Assembly: GCA_903842575.1 (NCBI GenBank)
Contig: CAIMMM010000125.1
Location: 1 to 48,948, forward strand
DNA length: 48,948 nucleotides
Direction: 5' to 3'
From: an uncultured Bacteroidota bacterium
GTDB taxonomy: Bacteria; Bacteroidota; Bacteroidia; Flavobacteriales; Flavobacteriaceae
Positions within the stretch are counted from its first letter, which is position 1; each line of letters starts with the position of its first letter. A program made the position numbers and the translations under genes. Shown here in pieces: positions 37,801-45,049 of the stretch. The notes beneath the pieces are model-generated. The model was not told the origin of the DNA. It worked only from the letters and a program-made list of their open reading frames with translations, and ran no database searches.

Positions 37801-40800
37801 ATACTTCCTAGAAAAGCACCTGGTGATGGAGGCGTAAAGGTAATGGTAAAAGGCACAGGGGCATTACCATTATTGATACTGCCAGGGGCATAATTAGTTG
37901 CATAATCTATACTGTTTGATAACGTAGCCGTTGAAAAAGTTAAGGTTTGTTGTCCTAAATTTTGAATTTCAAAGGTTACTGTCACGGGTGTTCCCATAAT
38001 AACACTTCCGAAATTATACGTTGAAGCCGTCAAATAATTTACGTTTGCGGGAGTCGTTCTAATATTTATTTCCGCGTCTCTACTACCTGCCGTGAAATGA
38101 TTTGTTGCTGGCAATGTTGTTGCAGCAGCTACGGTTACTGTTGTCCCTGATGCTACATTCCCATTATTTAACCAAGCGACTCCATCCCATTGGTTGCTTT
38201 TCTTGGAACCTGTCGTACCTGTCCCGCTGATATCCCCTACTCCAGGATATGCTCCAGTAATGAATGTGCCAACAAAAGAATATGCCGCAGATGTAATGCC
38301 TGATGAAGTTACCTCCCAATATCTATTAATATAATCACTTGTAGCGTCTAAGTTTGGCTCTTTATTATTTTCAATAGCCATGCCTATATAAGCACCTACA
38401 GCCATTGTTCCTGATGCAAAATTAATAGTAGCAGGCGTATATTGCGTGCCTCCACTACCTATAGGAAAGATTTGCGCTCCAATAGCACTAATGTTTTTTC
38501 TTAAAACACCCCCTGCCGAAACATCGGCAATAATATAACTACTGGCTATACCCGTTGGGTTTACCCCCACAGCTAAGGTCATTACATTGGCAGCCAAATC
38601 TATCAAACCTGCAGTCAAAGTAAGAGCGGTAGTTAAGGTTACTGCCGACCCCATTGTACAACCAATTCCTCCTCCGGTACGATTCATAGTCAACATACCT
38701 AAATTTAGGTCGGTAACAAATTTCACCGTTCCAATATTTCCTGTTCCTAGTAACGTCAAACTAGAAGTAGTGTTTCCTTTAAAACTTCCCGTACCCAAAA
38801 TAATTCCAGGATTTCCTGTGCTTCCAAGTGTTAATGCAAACCCATTCAAATCAATAACATCAGCCGCATTGCCAAATGTTAGCACATTCACTCCGGTTGT
38901 TGTAGAAGAAATGGTAATGCTACTCAACAACTGAACTGTTGTTCCTGTTCCGGCAGTTACTACAAAAGGAATCGTCAATGCCGCTACCGAAGAAACCGTT
39001 TGGGTTCCAGTTTTAGTAAAGAAAATAGCTCTCTCGTTGCCCACCAAACTACCTGCTCCTGTAAAGGCAAGATTACCGCCTGTTTTTAAATCATCACCTA
39101 TTGTTGGACTGCTATTGCATAAGGATAAGGTTCCTGCTACCGTAACATTTCCTGGTATGGTTACTGCTCCTGCAGTAGAAACGCTACCCATACTAAAAGT
39201 AGCACCTGCATCAACCACTAAATTTCCGACAATAGCTTTTGGCCCATTGTTAGATGCATTATAATAATTCAACGTTGTGTTGTTGCTAATTTGAACATTG
39301 TTTGGCGCACCAACACCGCCTGTTGCAGCCGTGGTAGATGTCCATTCCAATTGTCGTGCATAGGAAGAACCATTGTTGTATTGCAATAACGAACTAGATC
39401 CATATCGTGGTGAATTCCCTGTACAAAAACCATTGACATTCATTTGAAGCGTTCCGTTTATAGTAACTAATGAACCCGTTCCGCAATCCAATCCTTTTTG
39501 TAAATCTATCGTTGTGTTACCATCTGTGGTTAAAGTTCCACCATTGGTTACCGTTAAATCGGCAGTAGATATTAAAACTTTTCCTCCAGCAAGTGTGCTA
39601 GTAATTTTTCTGTTACCCGCACTCAAATCTAAATTTCCGCCTCCCGAAAGGGTCAGTGTTTGGCCATTCAAATCAATAGTACTCGTAGCATTGGAAGAAC
39701 CTAGGGTTAAACCGCTGCTTGCAGTCACAACAACATTGGTTCCGGTAGCCAGTTTCAATGTGCCACTGCCTTGAACCAATAAATAATTAAATGTTTCTGT
39801 TCCCGTTGCCGATACCGTAAGGTTTTGAGTTGTACTTCCGTTAAAAAATACCGCTCTATTACTAGGGGTAAACGTTGCCGTGGAAGCTCTTGTCCAATTG
39901 CCTGCAAGATACAAATCGCCACTTGTTGCGTTTAACGTTAAAGTACCGCTACTGATATTTAAATTTCCGGCCATTCCTCTATTGCTATTTGGCATAGAAA
40001 CCGAAGCCGAGTTTTGTATTGTTACGTTTTGTGGAATTCCTGTTCCTGCTGTAGTCCCGTTTGCCGTCCATTCGGCAGCAACAGCATAGGTTGTATTGTA
40101 TTTTAAAGTAGAGGCATTACCATATATTGGCGCATTGGTAGTAACACTTCCACCGCTATCAATTTGTAAAATGCCATTGTCTGTAAATCCTCCTGCGGTA
40201 GTTATGTTTAATGTATTGGCAACAAGGGCTGTTCCTGTTGTGGTAACCGTTAACCCGCTTGCTGCCGAACAGTTTAATGGTGAATTCACCGTTAATGTTC
40301 CCGCTACCGAGCCAACAGCATTGTTTATTTGCGCCCCCGTTCCTTGAATAGTAACATTAAAAGGCGGGTTGGTTGTTGGCCAAAAAGTTTGTCCTGTTGC
40401 TATTCCATACAAACCACTATTGTTATTCACGATCAAAGTGCTACCCGATGCGGCATAGGCAAATGGATTTGTTCCAGTAGCCCAACCGCCACCATCCACT
40501 TGAAACGTTCCGTTAACGGTTGTTGCTCCATTGTTGGTATAGGTTGCACTAATCGCCAATGATGCGCCAACATTTATAGTTGTTGCCGTTCCTGAATCTC
40601 TTGTAATTGTAGCTGTAGCTGTTACTGTGTGATTAACAATTGCTGTTTGTGCGCTTGTTGGCACAACGCCACCTGTCCAAGTTGAACCGGTATACCAATC
40701 ACCATTATTGGCTGTAGTAATACCCGAAGAAGCAAAAGTTGCCGTTAAATTTAAATTATCTATACCAAAACCTTGTCCATTAGTTGAACCTGCTAAACCC

Positions 40801-41429
40801 GTGAATTTCCAACACAAATAGTAAAATCCTGATGGCGCAATCGTTAATCCTGTTAACGTTACCGTTTTTGCCGTTGCCGTTGGTGGATTGTAAATAATAG
40901 TATTGTTTGCATCTGCTGGACTTGATAAATCTCCAGCGGTTGCGGCGGTATTTACTGCAGTTGCAGTTGCGCCATGAAAGAATGTCCAATCAAATTGTCG
41001 TGATCCTGAACGGTACTTTTCATAATCAAAAGTAATTGTCAAATCGGTAATATTGCTTGTTCCTGTATTTTGAATGGCAACAATAATAGCTCTTGGACTT
41101 GAGTAACTCCCTGAAGTTAAAAACCCTAAAGACCTATCAGTCGCTGAAGCTGTTAGACCATTAGCATAATTATAAGCACCACCACTGGAAGTACTTGTTA
41201 AAATACCAACTCCAGTTGTTCCTGCCGCTTGAGTTGTTGCGATAGTTCCTGTAGAATAATTAGCAGTTGTATTTACTACAATACCTGTTGGCAAAGCTGC
41301 AGTTGCAGAAGTCCCTAGTCCGTCAAAGTTTTGTGTAACAGGAGTTGCGCTTGGAATTGCAATTTGCCCATACGAACAAACATTACCCACAAACAAAGCA
41401 AAAGCAACAAGTAAAAATTTAAATTTCAT
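34845..41429 (-). CDS. Giant T9SS-secreted multi-domain surface protein
   Basis: This 2194-residue protein has a signal peptide (MKFKFLLVAFALFVGNVCSY) and a mainly beta, Thr/Ser/Gly/Asn-rich body. A region of about 240-830 holds at least three diverged copies of one module (starting near 308, 420 and 659), each with an LQxDxGG-like start and a later PxNVTIQ-like strand. A choice-of-anchor/ASH-like domain lies at about 1120-1230, an IPT/TIG domain at 1240-1315, a lamin-tail-like domain at about 1328-1480 and an Ig-like domain at about 1510-1610. The C terminus (VVVYDILGRVIYNN, then VKITLENGFVVTKKILLK) is a ChiA-like, type C T9SS signal. It resembles flavobacterial surface adhesins; no catalytic site is seen. 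Its composition creates many long false frames on the other strand. Confidence 0.9.
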   Translation of the reverse strand: MKFKFLLVAFALFVGNVCSYGQIAIPSATPVTQNFDGLGTSATAALPTGIVVNTTANYSTGTIATTQAAGTTGVGILTSTSSGGAYNYANGLTASATDRSLGFLTSGSYSSPRAIIVAIQNTGTSNITDLTITFDYEKYRSGSRQFDWTFFHGATATAVNTAATAGDLSSPADANNTIIYNPPTATAKTVTLTGLTIAPSGFYYLCWKFTGLAGSTNGQGFGIDNLNLTATFASSGITTANNGDWYTGSTWTGGVVPTSAQTAIVNHTVTATATITRDSGTATTINVGASLAISATYTNNGATTVNGTFQVDGGGWATGTNPFAYAASGSTLIVNNNSGLYGIATGQTFWPTTNPPFNVTIQGTGAQINNAVGSVAGTLTVNSPLNCSAASGLTVTTTGTALVANTLNITTAGGFTDNGILQIDSGGSVTTNAPIYGNASTLKYNTTYAVAAEWTANGTTAGTGIPQNVTIQNSASVSMPNSNRGMAGNLNISSGTLTLNATSGDLYLAGNWTRASTATFTPSNRAVFFNGSTTQNLTVSATGTETFNYLLVQGSGTLKLATGTNVVVTASSGLTLGSSNATSTIDLNGQTLTLSGGGNLDLSAGNRKITSTLAGGKVLISTADLTVTNGGTLTTDGNTTIDLQKGLDCGTGSLVTINGTLQMNVNGFCTGNSPRYGSSSLLQYNNGSSYARQLEWTSTTAATGGVGAPNNVQISNNTTLNYYNASNNGPKAIVGNLVVDAGATFSMGSVSTAGAVTIPGNVTVAGTLSLCNSSPTIGDDLKTGGNLAFTGAGSLVGNERAIFFTKTGTQTVSSVAALTIPFVVTAGTGTTVQLLSSITISSTTTGVNVLTFGNAADVIDLNGFALTLGSTGNPGIILGTGSFKGNTTSSLTLLGTGNIGTVKFVTDLNLGMLTMNRTGGGIGCTMGSAVTLTTALTLTAGLIDLAANVMTLAVGVNPTGIASSYIIADVSAGGVLRKNISAIGAQIFPIGSGGTQYTPATINFASGTMAVGAYIGMAIENNKEPNLDATSDYINRYWEVTSSGITSAAYSFVGTFITGAYPGVGDISGTGTTGSKKSNQWDGVAWLNNGNVASGTTVTVAAATTLPATNHFTAGSRDAEINIRTTPANVNYLTASTYNFGSVIMGTPVTVTFEIQNLGQQTLTFSTATLSNSIDYATNYAPGSINNGNAPVPFTITFTPPSPGAFLGSISIVNNDASGSENPYVINFTGDGVCATTTNTITPTSGAVGTEVTITATANNLTGAAVTFLGTAATSVTYIDATHIKAIVPATAPNGLGTLTTTNSLGCQASNSFTVDKNLATSCQGGTNPTELFMSEVTDASYGGLTYVEIYNGTGASVNLGTYSLQFFANGAAASYGTVALSGTIANGATYTVSTVTSGFTCTVTGGDGSSAQLVSVISGINFEASGNDNIALYNGATKIDNWGTYMNSNWGTALGIGDRGVDFRRKNTAVIPNSTFSSSDWDIIDWGGTGVGSCSTNDYSNIGTFNFLAGTPPTVTVHPAYTPTCKGTSLTVAGTEGFAGGNPLAYQWYGVAPNTATWTTLTNAGFYTGSTTATLTISDISSLIGYQYYCQIRENTATCYSASNAVMISAGQSTTWDGSIWSNSAPNFNKAAVINGNYSTTSNGSFEACSVYVNSPNVLTIASGNYVAIQNDLTVVATGNVIVQDDGSLVQIADNGVNTGSINVNRTETVKLNDYVYWSSPVASFATTAVSPGTSSALIWKWNPTIANSNNSEGSWQNASADSMLAGKGYIIRAPNTFNNTTAADYTATFIGTPFNGIKQPSIARGDITTVLGSFPAAPYAGTNGTTISEYNDNMNLVGNPYPCSINAINFLTLNTNILGNIRLWTHGSLPTISTSPYYGTYAYNYAPGDYITYNSSGVSSGPSAFSGYVASGQGFFVTMNDGAPDASQTVTFNNAMRSNLGAYYDNSNFYRNAANHNTIVSQEIEKDRIWLDLIDQSGVATRTLVGYIEGATMAMDRMFDANITVGATQNLYSLIDNKSYSIQGRALPFDSSDTVPLGVKIPTSATYTIAVAITDGLFHETNQSIYLEDTALNIIHDLREAPYVFTSESGRFDTRFVLRYTNPSALGTVDFDTLANSVVVSTTSHNQIDIKSYAENMNSVVVYDILGRVIYNNSQVNLKELEISNVVFTQQAFIVKITLENGFVVTKKILLK

Positions 41430-41466
41430 AGTATAATATCTTGTTTATTCCCATAGGAATAGTGCT

Positions 41467-41486
41467 TTTTTTGGCGCGCCAAAAAA
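41467..41486. promoter_or_regulatory. Perfect 20-bp palindrome in the leader of the T9SS gene
   Basis: TTTTTTGGCGCGCCAAAAAA is a perfect palindrome, 37 bases before the start codon and downstream of the predicted promoter. It could be an operator for a dimeric regulator or, as RNA, a GC-topped hairpin near the ribosome-binding region. Confidence 0.6.
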
Positions 41487-41517
41487 GGTCAAGACATTCT
41501 AGCAGAAAAGGGACTCG

Positions 41518-41547
41518 CAAAACTACTGCTAAATTAATAAAAAACAA
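41518..41547 (-). promoter_or_regulatory. Promoter of the giant T9SS gene
   Basis: On the minus strand TTG (41547-41545), a 19-base spacer and TAGTTTTG (41525-41518) form a full consensus promoter. Transcription would begin near 41511, giving a leader of about 80 bases. Confidence 0.8.
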
Positions 41548-41573
41548 GTTATTAAGATTAAGAAGTTATTAAG
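41546..41573. repeat. 11-bp direct repeat near the -33 element
   Basis: AAGTTATTAAG occurs at 41546-41556 and again at 41563-41573, 17 bases apart. The first copy overlaps the TTG of the T9SS gene promoter, as an activator or repressor site might. Confidence 0.5.
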
Positions 41574-41706
41574 AAAATGTTTCTTTTTAACATTTTTTTA
41601 AATCTATCTCTTACAATTAAATTGTTCTACCTCTTTTTTTTAAGGGAGTTAGCTTCCTAAAAAGACCTTGGGAAACAAAAAAAATCAAACTGTTTTTCAT
41701 TACTTT

Positions 41707-41714
41707 TACATTTG
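41707..41714 (+). promoter_or_regulatory. Bacteroidota -7 box for recX
   Basis: TACATTTG matches TAnnTTTG and ends 12 bases before the ATG at 41727. It overlaps a possible TTG start at 41712, ruling that start out. Confidence 0.6.
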
Positions 41715-41726
41715 ATTTTTCAGCCT

Positions 41727-42236
41727 ATGTCCACTGCGTTTCCAACACCCCTTGAAATCAAAAAAAAACTAGAATATTATTGTAGTTATCAGGATCGTTG
41801 TCATCAGGAAGTACAAGAAAAACTGCGTTCTTTTTCCCTTTCCACCGAAGAAAAAGACATTATTATGGTGCATTTAATTCAGGAAAATTATCTTAACGAA
41901 GAACGCTTTGCACAAAGTTTTGCAAGAGGGAAACACCGTATTAAACTTTGGGGTAAAAAAAGAATTGTCATCGAGCTCAAGCAACGCGCCATTTCGCAAC
42001 CCAATATTAAAACCGCTTTACAAGAAATCCCAGAAGAGGACTATTTGGAAACTTTTCACCAGTTGGCCCAAAGACATTGGGAAAGCATTCGCGAAAGCAA
42101 CGCATTGAAAAAAAAGAAAAAGTTTTGCGACTACCTTTTACGAAAAGGATGGGAAAGTGATTTGGTGTATGACAAACTGAAAGAGCTTGGGTCTTCAACG
42201 CTAAGGCGAACTCAGGGCGGGCGTAGCGCAGACTGA
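41727..42236 (+). CDS. recX: Regulatory protein RecX
   Basis: RecX binds RecA filaments and limits recombination. The 169-residue product is all-helical; family signs are IKKKLEYYCSYQDRCHQEVQ, LIQENYLNEERFAQSFARGK and WGKKRIVIELKQRAIS, then a helix pair ending in LLRKGWESDLVYDKLKEL. The start is ATG 41727 because the -7 box covers the alternative. The last 14 residues (SSTLRRTQGGRSAD) do not look like RecX and are encoded by a GC-rich stretch that resembles the interspersed repeats nearby. recA is not in the window. The gene converges with the biotin operon. Confidence 0.9.
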   Translation: MSTAFPTPLEIKKKLEYYCSYQDRCHQEVQEKLRSFSLSTEEKDIIMVHLIQENYLNEERFAQSFARGKHRIKLWGKKRIVIELKQRAISQPNIKTALQEIPEEDYLETFHQLAQRHWESIRESNALKKKKKFCDYLLRKGWESDLVYDKLKELGSSTLRRTQGGRSAD

Positions 42237-42282
42237 CATCGCTTATTTAAATTGCAATTGCTAAAAAAAACAATCGATATTC

Positions 42283-42315
42283 ATTGTCACACTGAGCTTT
42301 TCGAAGTGTCTTTTC
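42283..42315. repeat. Interspersed repeat, copy 1
   Basis: The stretch contains GTCACACTGAGCTTTTCGAA followed by GTGTCTTTTC. Apart from two substitutions and a two-base indel it matches the copy inside bioF at 46456-46486, including the trailing CTTTTC. Confidence 0.75.
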
Positions 42316-42340
42316 AAGCCAATGCCAATCAAAATTGAAC

Positions 42341-42359
42341 ATTGTCACACTGAGCTTGA
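42341..42359. repeat. Interspersed repeat, partial copy 2
   Basis: ATTGTCACACTGAGCTTGA repeats the first 17 bases of copy 1 and then diverges. The two copies lie 58 bases apart. Confidence 0.65.
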
Positions 42360-42400
42360 TGAGTTCTAAAAGTGACTTTTGAAATGCTACACAAGAGTAA

Positions 42401-42527
42401 AACTCGTCAGGCTCAATCAAAACATTCGTCCTGACGAGTTGTTTAATTTACCGCGGTAAATCAAACAACTTACCGCGGTAGTTTTACAAAGTGACCGCGG
42501 TAAAATGATTAGCTCCTCAGGACGAAT
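42401..42527. repeat. Cluster of nested palindromes with three ACCGCGGT cores
   Basis: Directly visible: an 11-bp perfect hairpin AACTCGTCAGG/CCTGACGAGTT (42401-42411, 42430-42440); a 34-bp near-perfect palindrome at 42437-42470 with one mismatch; and three ACCGCGGT cores centred at 42453.5, 42475.5 and 42497.5, exactly 22 bp apart. The segment ATTCGTCCTGACGAG (42424-42438) also pairs with CTCCTCAGGACGAAT (42513-42527), 14 of 15 bases, so two alternative stems compete. It lies between convergent genes, so it may be a terminator, an RNA structure, a protein-binding site or a palindromic repeat. Confidence 0.8.
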
Positions 42528-42535
42528 AATTTAAA

Positions 42536-43693
42536 TCATCGGGAAGAAACTAAAACGCTCACCGCATTGCCACCAAAACCAACGGCATTGATTAAAATGT
42601 TTTTTATTGCTTTCCTGCCCCCTTGTTTTCTTCCAAAAGGAACTTCAATAAAAGTATTGTGCTGTATCATCATCAGCGCCATCTCCACACTCAAGATCCC
42701 CGAAGCACCAAAGGTGTGCCCTATTTTCCATTTGTTAGTAGTAAGCAGGGGAAGGTTATTGCCAAATAATTGTTGGATGGCTATATATTCGGAGGTGTCC
42801 CCTTTCAAAGTGCCCGGTGCGTGCATAACAATAGCATCAACGGCATCCAAAGAGCTGTTTTTCAAAGCCATCGCCATCGATTTTTGAAAGCAAACAGCAT
42901 CGTCTGATATGGAAATATTGTGTTCCAACTTATCGGTAGCAAAACCAATTCCGGTGATGTAACCCAAGGCATTTTCCTTTTCCCCTAGTTCCAAACAAGC
43001 CATAGCCGCACCTTCGCCAAGCACCATGGAATTTTTAGTTTTTTCTAAATCAAAAGCGCGACAAGGATAGTCTTGATTTTGATTGGTATATATCTTCAAA
43101 GCGTGCATTTGTGCAATGGTAAAAGCCGTCAATGGGGCTTCACTTCCCCCTACCAAAAACTTCGTTGCCAATCCCGATTGCAACCAAGCTACAGCATTTA
43201 AAATGGCATGCAAAGCGGTGGAACATGTTATGGAATGGGATATTTCGGGGCCTTGGCTTTTTAAATCATGTGCTACCCAAGAGGAAATATTTCCTAAAGT
43301 TGTAGTGGGCGACGTTAAGGTTGTGGTCTTGCCTGTTTCGAGAAACTCTTTGTGATGTTTTTCAAATAATTGGGTGGCGCCACGAGAGGAGCCCACGTTA
43401 ATTCCAAAATCGTCGCCTTGTTTCCAACCTGCATTTTTAATGGCTTTTCTGGAAGTAAGGATTGCCAACAAAACGGTTTCGTCTAGGGCTTTATATTTAA
43501 TTTCTAATTTTCTTAATTGGTCTATTTCTTTTCTAATTGCGAAGGGGATTGTAGCAACAAATTGCTTTTTACCATTGAATTCTTGAATAGAAATCAAGGT
43601 TTTATTAGAAAGATAATTATTCCAAATGTCAGTAGGATTATTTCCTAATGGCGAAATGGAAGCGAGAGAAGTGATGGCTATTTTGGTTTTCAA
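42536..43693 (-). CDS. FabF-like beta-ketoacyl-ACP synthase in the biotin operon
   Basis: This 385-residue protein is a thiolase-fold condensing enzyme. The active-site Cys157 lies in SITCSTALHAILNA, His291 in MHAPGTLKGDTSE and His326 in KWKIGHTFGASGI, so the Cys-His-His set of KAS I/II is complete. The glycine-rich C terminus INAVGFGGNAV is also typical. It differs from housekeeping FabF in several usually conserved blocks, for example HAPGTLKGD where FabF has HGTST. It is the last gene after bioF-bioD-bioA, 22 bases from bioA, so it probably acts in biotin synthesis, perhaps making the pimeloyl chain. That role is inferred only from position. Confidence 0.85.
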   Translation of the reverse strand: MKTKIAITSLASISPLGNNPTDIWNNYLSNKTLISIQEFNGKKQFVATIPFAIRKEIDQLRKLEIKYKALDETVLLAILTSRKAIKNAGWKQGDDFGINVGSSRGATQLFEKHHKEFLETGKTTTLTSPTTTLGNISSWVAHDLKSQGPEISHSITCSTALHAILNAVAWLQSGLATKFLVGGSEAPLTAFTIAQMHALKIYTNQNQDYPCRAFDLEKTKNSMVLGEGAAMACLELGEKENALGYITGIGFATDKLEHNISISDDAVCFQKSMAMALKNSSLDAVDAIVMHAPGTLKGDTSEYIAIQQLFGNNLPLLTTNKWKIGHTFGASGILSVEMALMMIQHNTFIEVPFGRKQGGRKAIKNILINAVGFGGNAVSVLVSSR

Positions 43694-43715
43694 TTAAAAA
43701 ATATTTTGAACAAAA

Positions 43716-44987
43716 TTACACTATTTCTAATGCTCTTTCTATAGTTAAATATACTTTTTCCAATTGTGTATCTGAAATAATATATGGAGGGAGAATGTAA
43801 ACAATATTACCAACGGGACGCAAAACAATTCCGTTTTCAATAAAGAAGTTATAGCATTTATTACGAAAATCGCCATAATAACTTTCTTCGTTTTCTGTTT
43901 TTATTTCCAAGGCGAAAATAACACCCAGCACACGAGTTGTTTTAACTTTTGGATTGTCTTTTATCTGGTTTTGAAACTTTAAATGTTGTTGATTAATCCG
44001 TTGGATATTGTCTTGCATTTCGCGTGTTTGCAGCAAAGAAATGCTTGCCAATGCGGCGGCACATCCTGTTGGATTGGCAGTAAAAGTATGCCCATGAAAC
44101 AGTGCTTTGTTGACATCATCATCATAAAACCCATCAAAAATTTCTTGTGTAAAAGTGGTCACTGCCATTGGAATTGTTCCTCCCGTTAATGCTTTAGACA
44201 AACACATCATATCGGGGTTTTGAACCAAATAATCACAAGCAAAGTTTTTTCCGGTTTTGCCAAAACCCGTCATGACTTCATCGGCAATAGTAAAAACATT
44301 ATTGTCTTTACAAAGCGCAATCATGACATCTAAAACTTCCGCATCATACATCACCATTCCAGCTGCGCCTTGTACGAGTGGTTCAAAAATAAAAGCAGCA
44401 CATTCGTTAGTCGTCAACACTTTTTCCAAAGCTTGAATGCTTTTACTTTCATTACCCGCAATTGGAACTGGAATGCGAACAATATCAATCAACGAACCCT
44501 TGAAAGCTTCGGTAAAAAAAGAAATTCCACTTGCTGCCATGGCTCCAAATGTGTCGCCATGAAAAGCATTTTCAAAGGCAATGATTTTGGTTCTTTTTTC
44601 TCCCTTGTTATAAAAAAACTGCATGGTGGCTTTCAGAGCAATTTCCACAGCAGTAGAACCATTATCCGAATAAAAGATTTTCTTTTGATTGTTGGGTAAA
44701 ATTTCCATCAACTTTTCCGAAAGTAAAACGGCGGGTTCATGCGTAAATCCCCCAAAAAGAACATGCTCTAAAGTAGTAAGTTGTTTGTAAATAGCATCGG
44801 CTATTACTTTGTTGGAATGCCCATAGGGATTTACCCACCATGAAGCAATAGCGTCAATATATTCCTTGCCATTTTCATCCCAAAGCAAAGCGCCATCTCC
44901 TTTTACAATAGCAATAGACGGTTGCGCCGTTTTGTGTTGCGTGTATGGATGCCAATTGTGTTTTTTGTCTCTTTCGGAAAGGGTCAT
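43716..44987 (-). CDS. bioA: Adenosylmethionine-8-amino-7-oxononanoate aminotransferase
   Basis: This PLP enzyme converts KAPA to DAPA using S-adenosylmethionine as amino donor. It has 423 residues. Seen are WHPYTQHKT near the N terminus, ASWWVNPYGHSN (Trp51-Trp52, substrate pocket), the class III aminotransferase motif IADEVMTGFGKTGK with Asp236, and the PLP lysine Lys265 in CLSKALTGG. It follows bioD by 62 bases; that spacer holds a TTCGACTGCGCTCAG repeat. Confidence 0.97.
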   Translation of the reverse strand: MTLSERDKKHNWHPYTQHKTAQPSIAIVKGDGALLWDENGKEYIDAIASWWVNPYGHSNKVIADAIYKQLTTLEHVLFGGFTHEPAVLLSEKLMEILPNNQKKIFYSDNGSTAVEIALKATMQFFYNKGEKRTKIIAFENAFHGDTFGAMAASGISFFTEAFKGSLIDIVRIPVPIAGNESKSIQALEKVLTTNECAAFIFEPLVQGAAGMVMYDAEVLDVMIALCKDNNVFTIADEVMTGFGKTGKNFACDYLVQNPDMMCLSKALTGGTIPMAVTTFTQEIFDGFYDDDVNKALFHGHTFTANPTGCAAALASISLLQTREMQDNIQRINQQHLKFQNQIKDNPKVKTTRVLGVIFALEIKTENEESYYGDFRNKCYNFFIENGIVLRPVGNIVYILPPYIISDTQLEKVYLTIERALEIV

Positions 44988-45011
44988 TTGATTAACGATT
45001 TTTGATTTTGC

Positions 45012-45033
45012 CCTTCGACTGCGCTCAGGCTAC
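45012..45033. repeat. TTCGACTGCGCTCAG repeat between bioD and bioA
   Basis: The stretch CTTCGACTGCGCTCAGGCT resembles the core of the interspersed repeat in bioF (CTTCGACAAGCTCAGTCTG on the minus strand). It lies in the short gap inside the operon. Confidence 0.5.
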
Positions 45034-45049
45034 AATTAGATAATTGAAG

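Larger units (their letters stand above)
41430..41726. other. Divergent promoter region between the giant T9SS gene and recX
   Basis: This gap of about 300 bases holds the promoters of two divergent genes, a perfect 20-bp palindrome in the T9SS leader, and an 11-bp direct repeat near the T9SS -33 element. No coding frame or RNA gene is seen in it. Confidence 0.7.
42240..42535. other. Convergent intergenic region rich in repeats and palindromes
   Basis: The gap between recX and the ketoacyl synthase gene has no frame worth calling. It contains two copies of a TGTCACACTGAGCTT repeat on the left and a cluster of nested palindromes on the right. Confidence 0.7.

Noticed and set aside
37660..40562. 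Several long plus-strand frames opposite the giant T9SS gene
   Set aside because: They are shadows caused by the Thr/Ala/Gly-rich coding strand; none has a start signal or known motif.
42447..42501. The three ACCGCGGT sites as an operator for the ketoacyl synthase gene
   Set aside because: They lie after the stop of that gene and after recX, at convergent ends, so no promoter is there to control.
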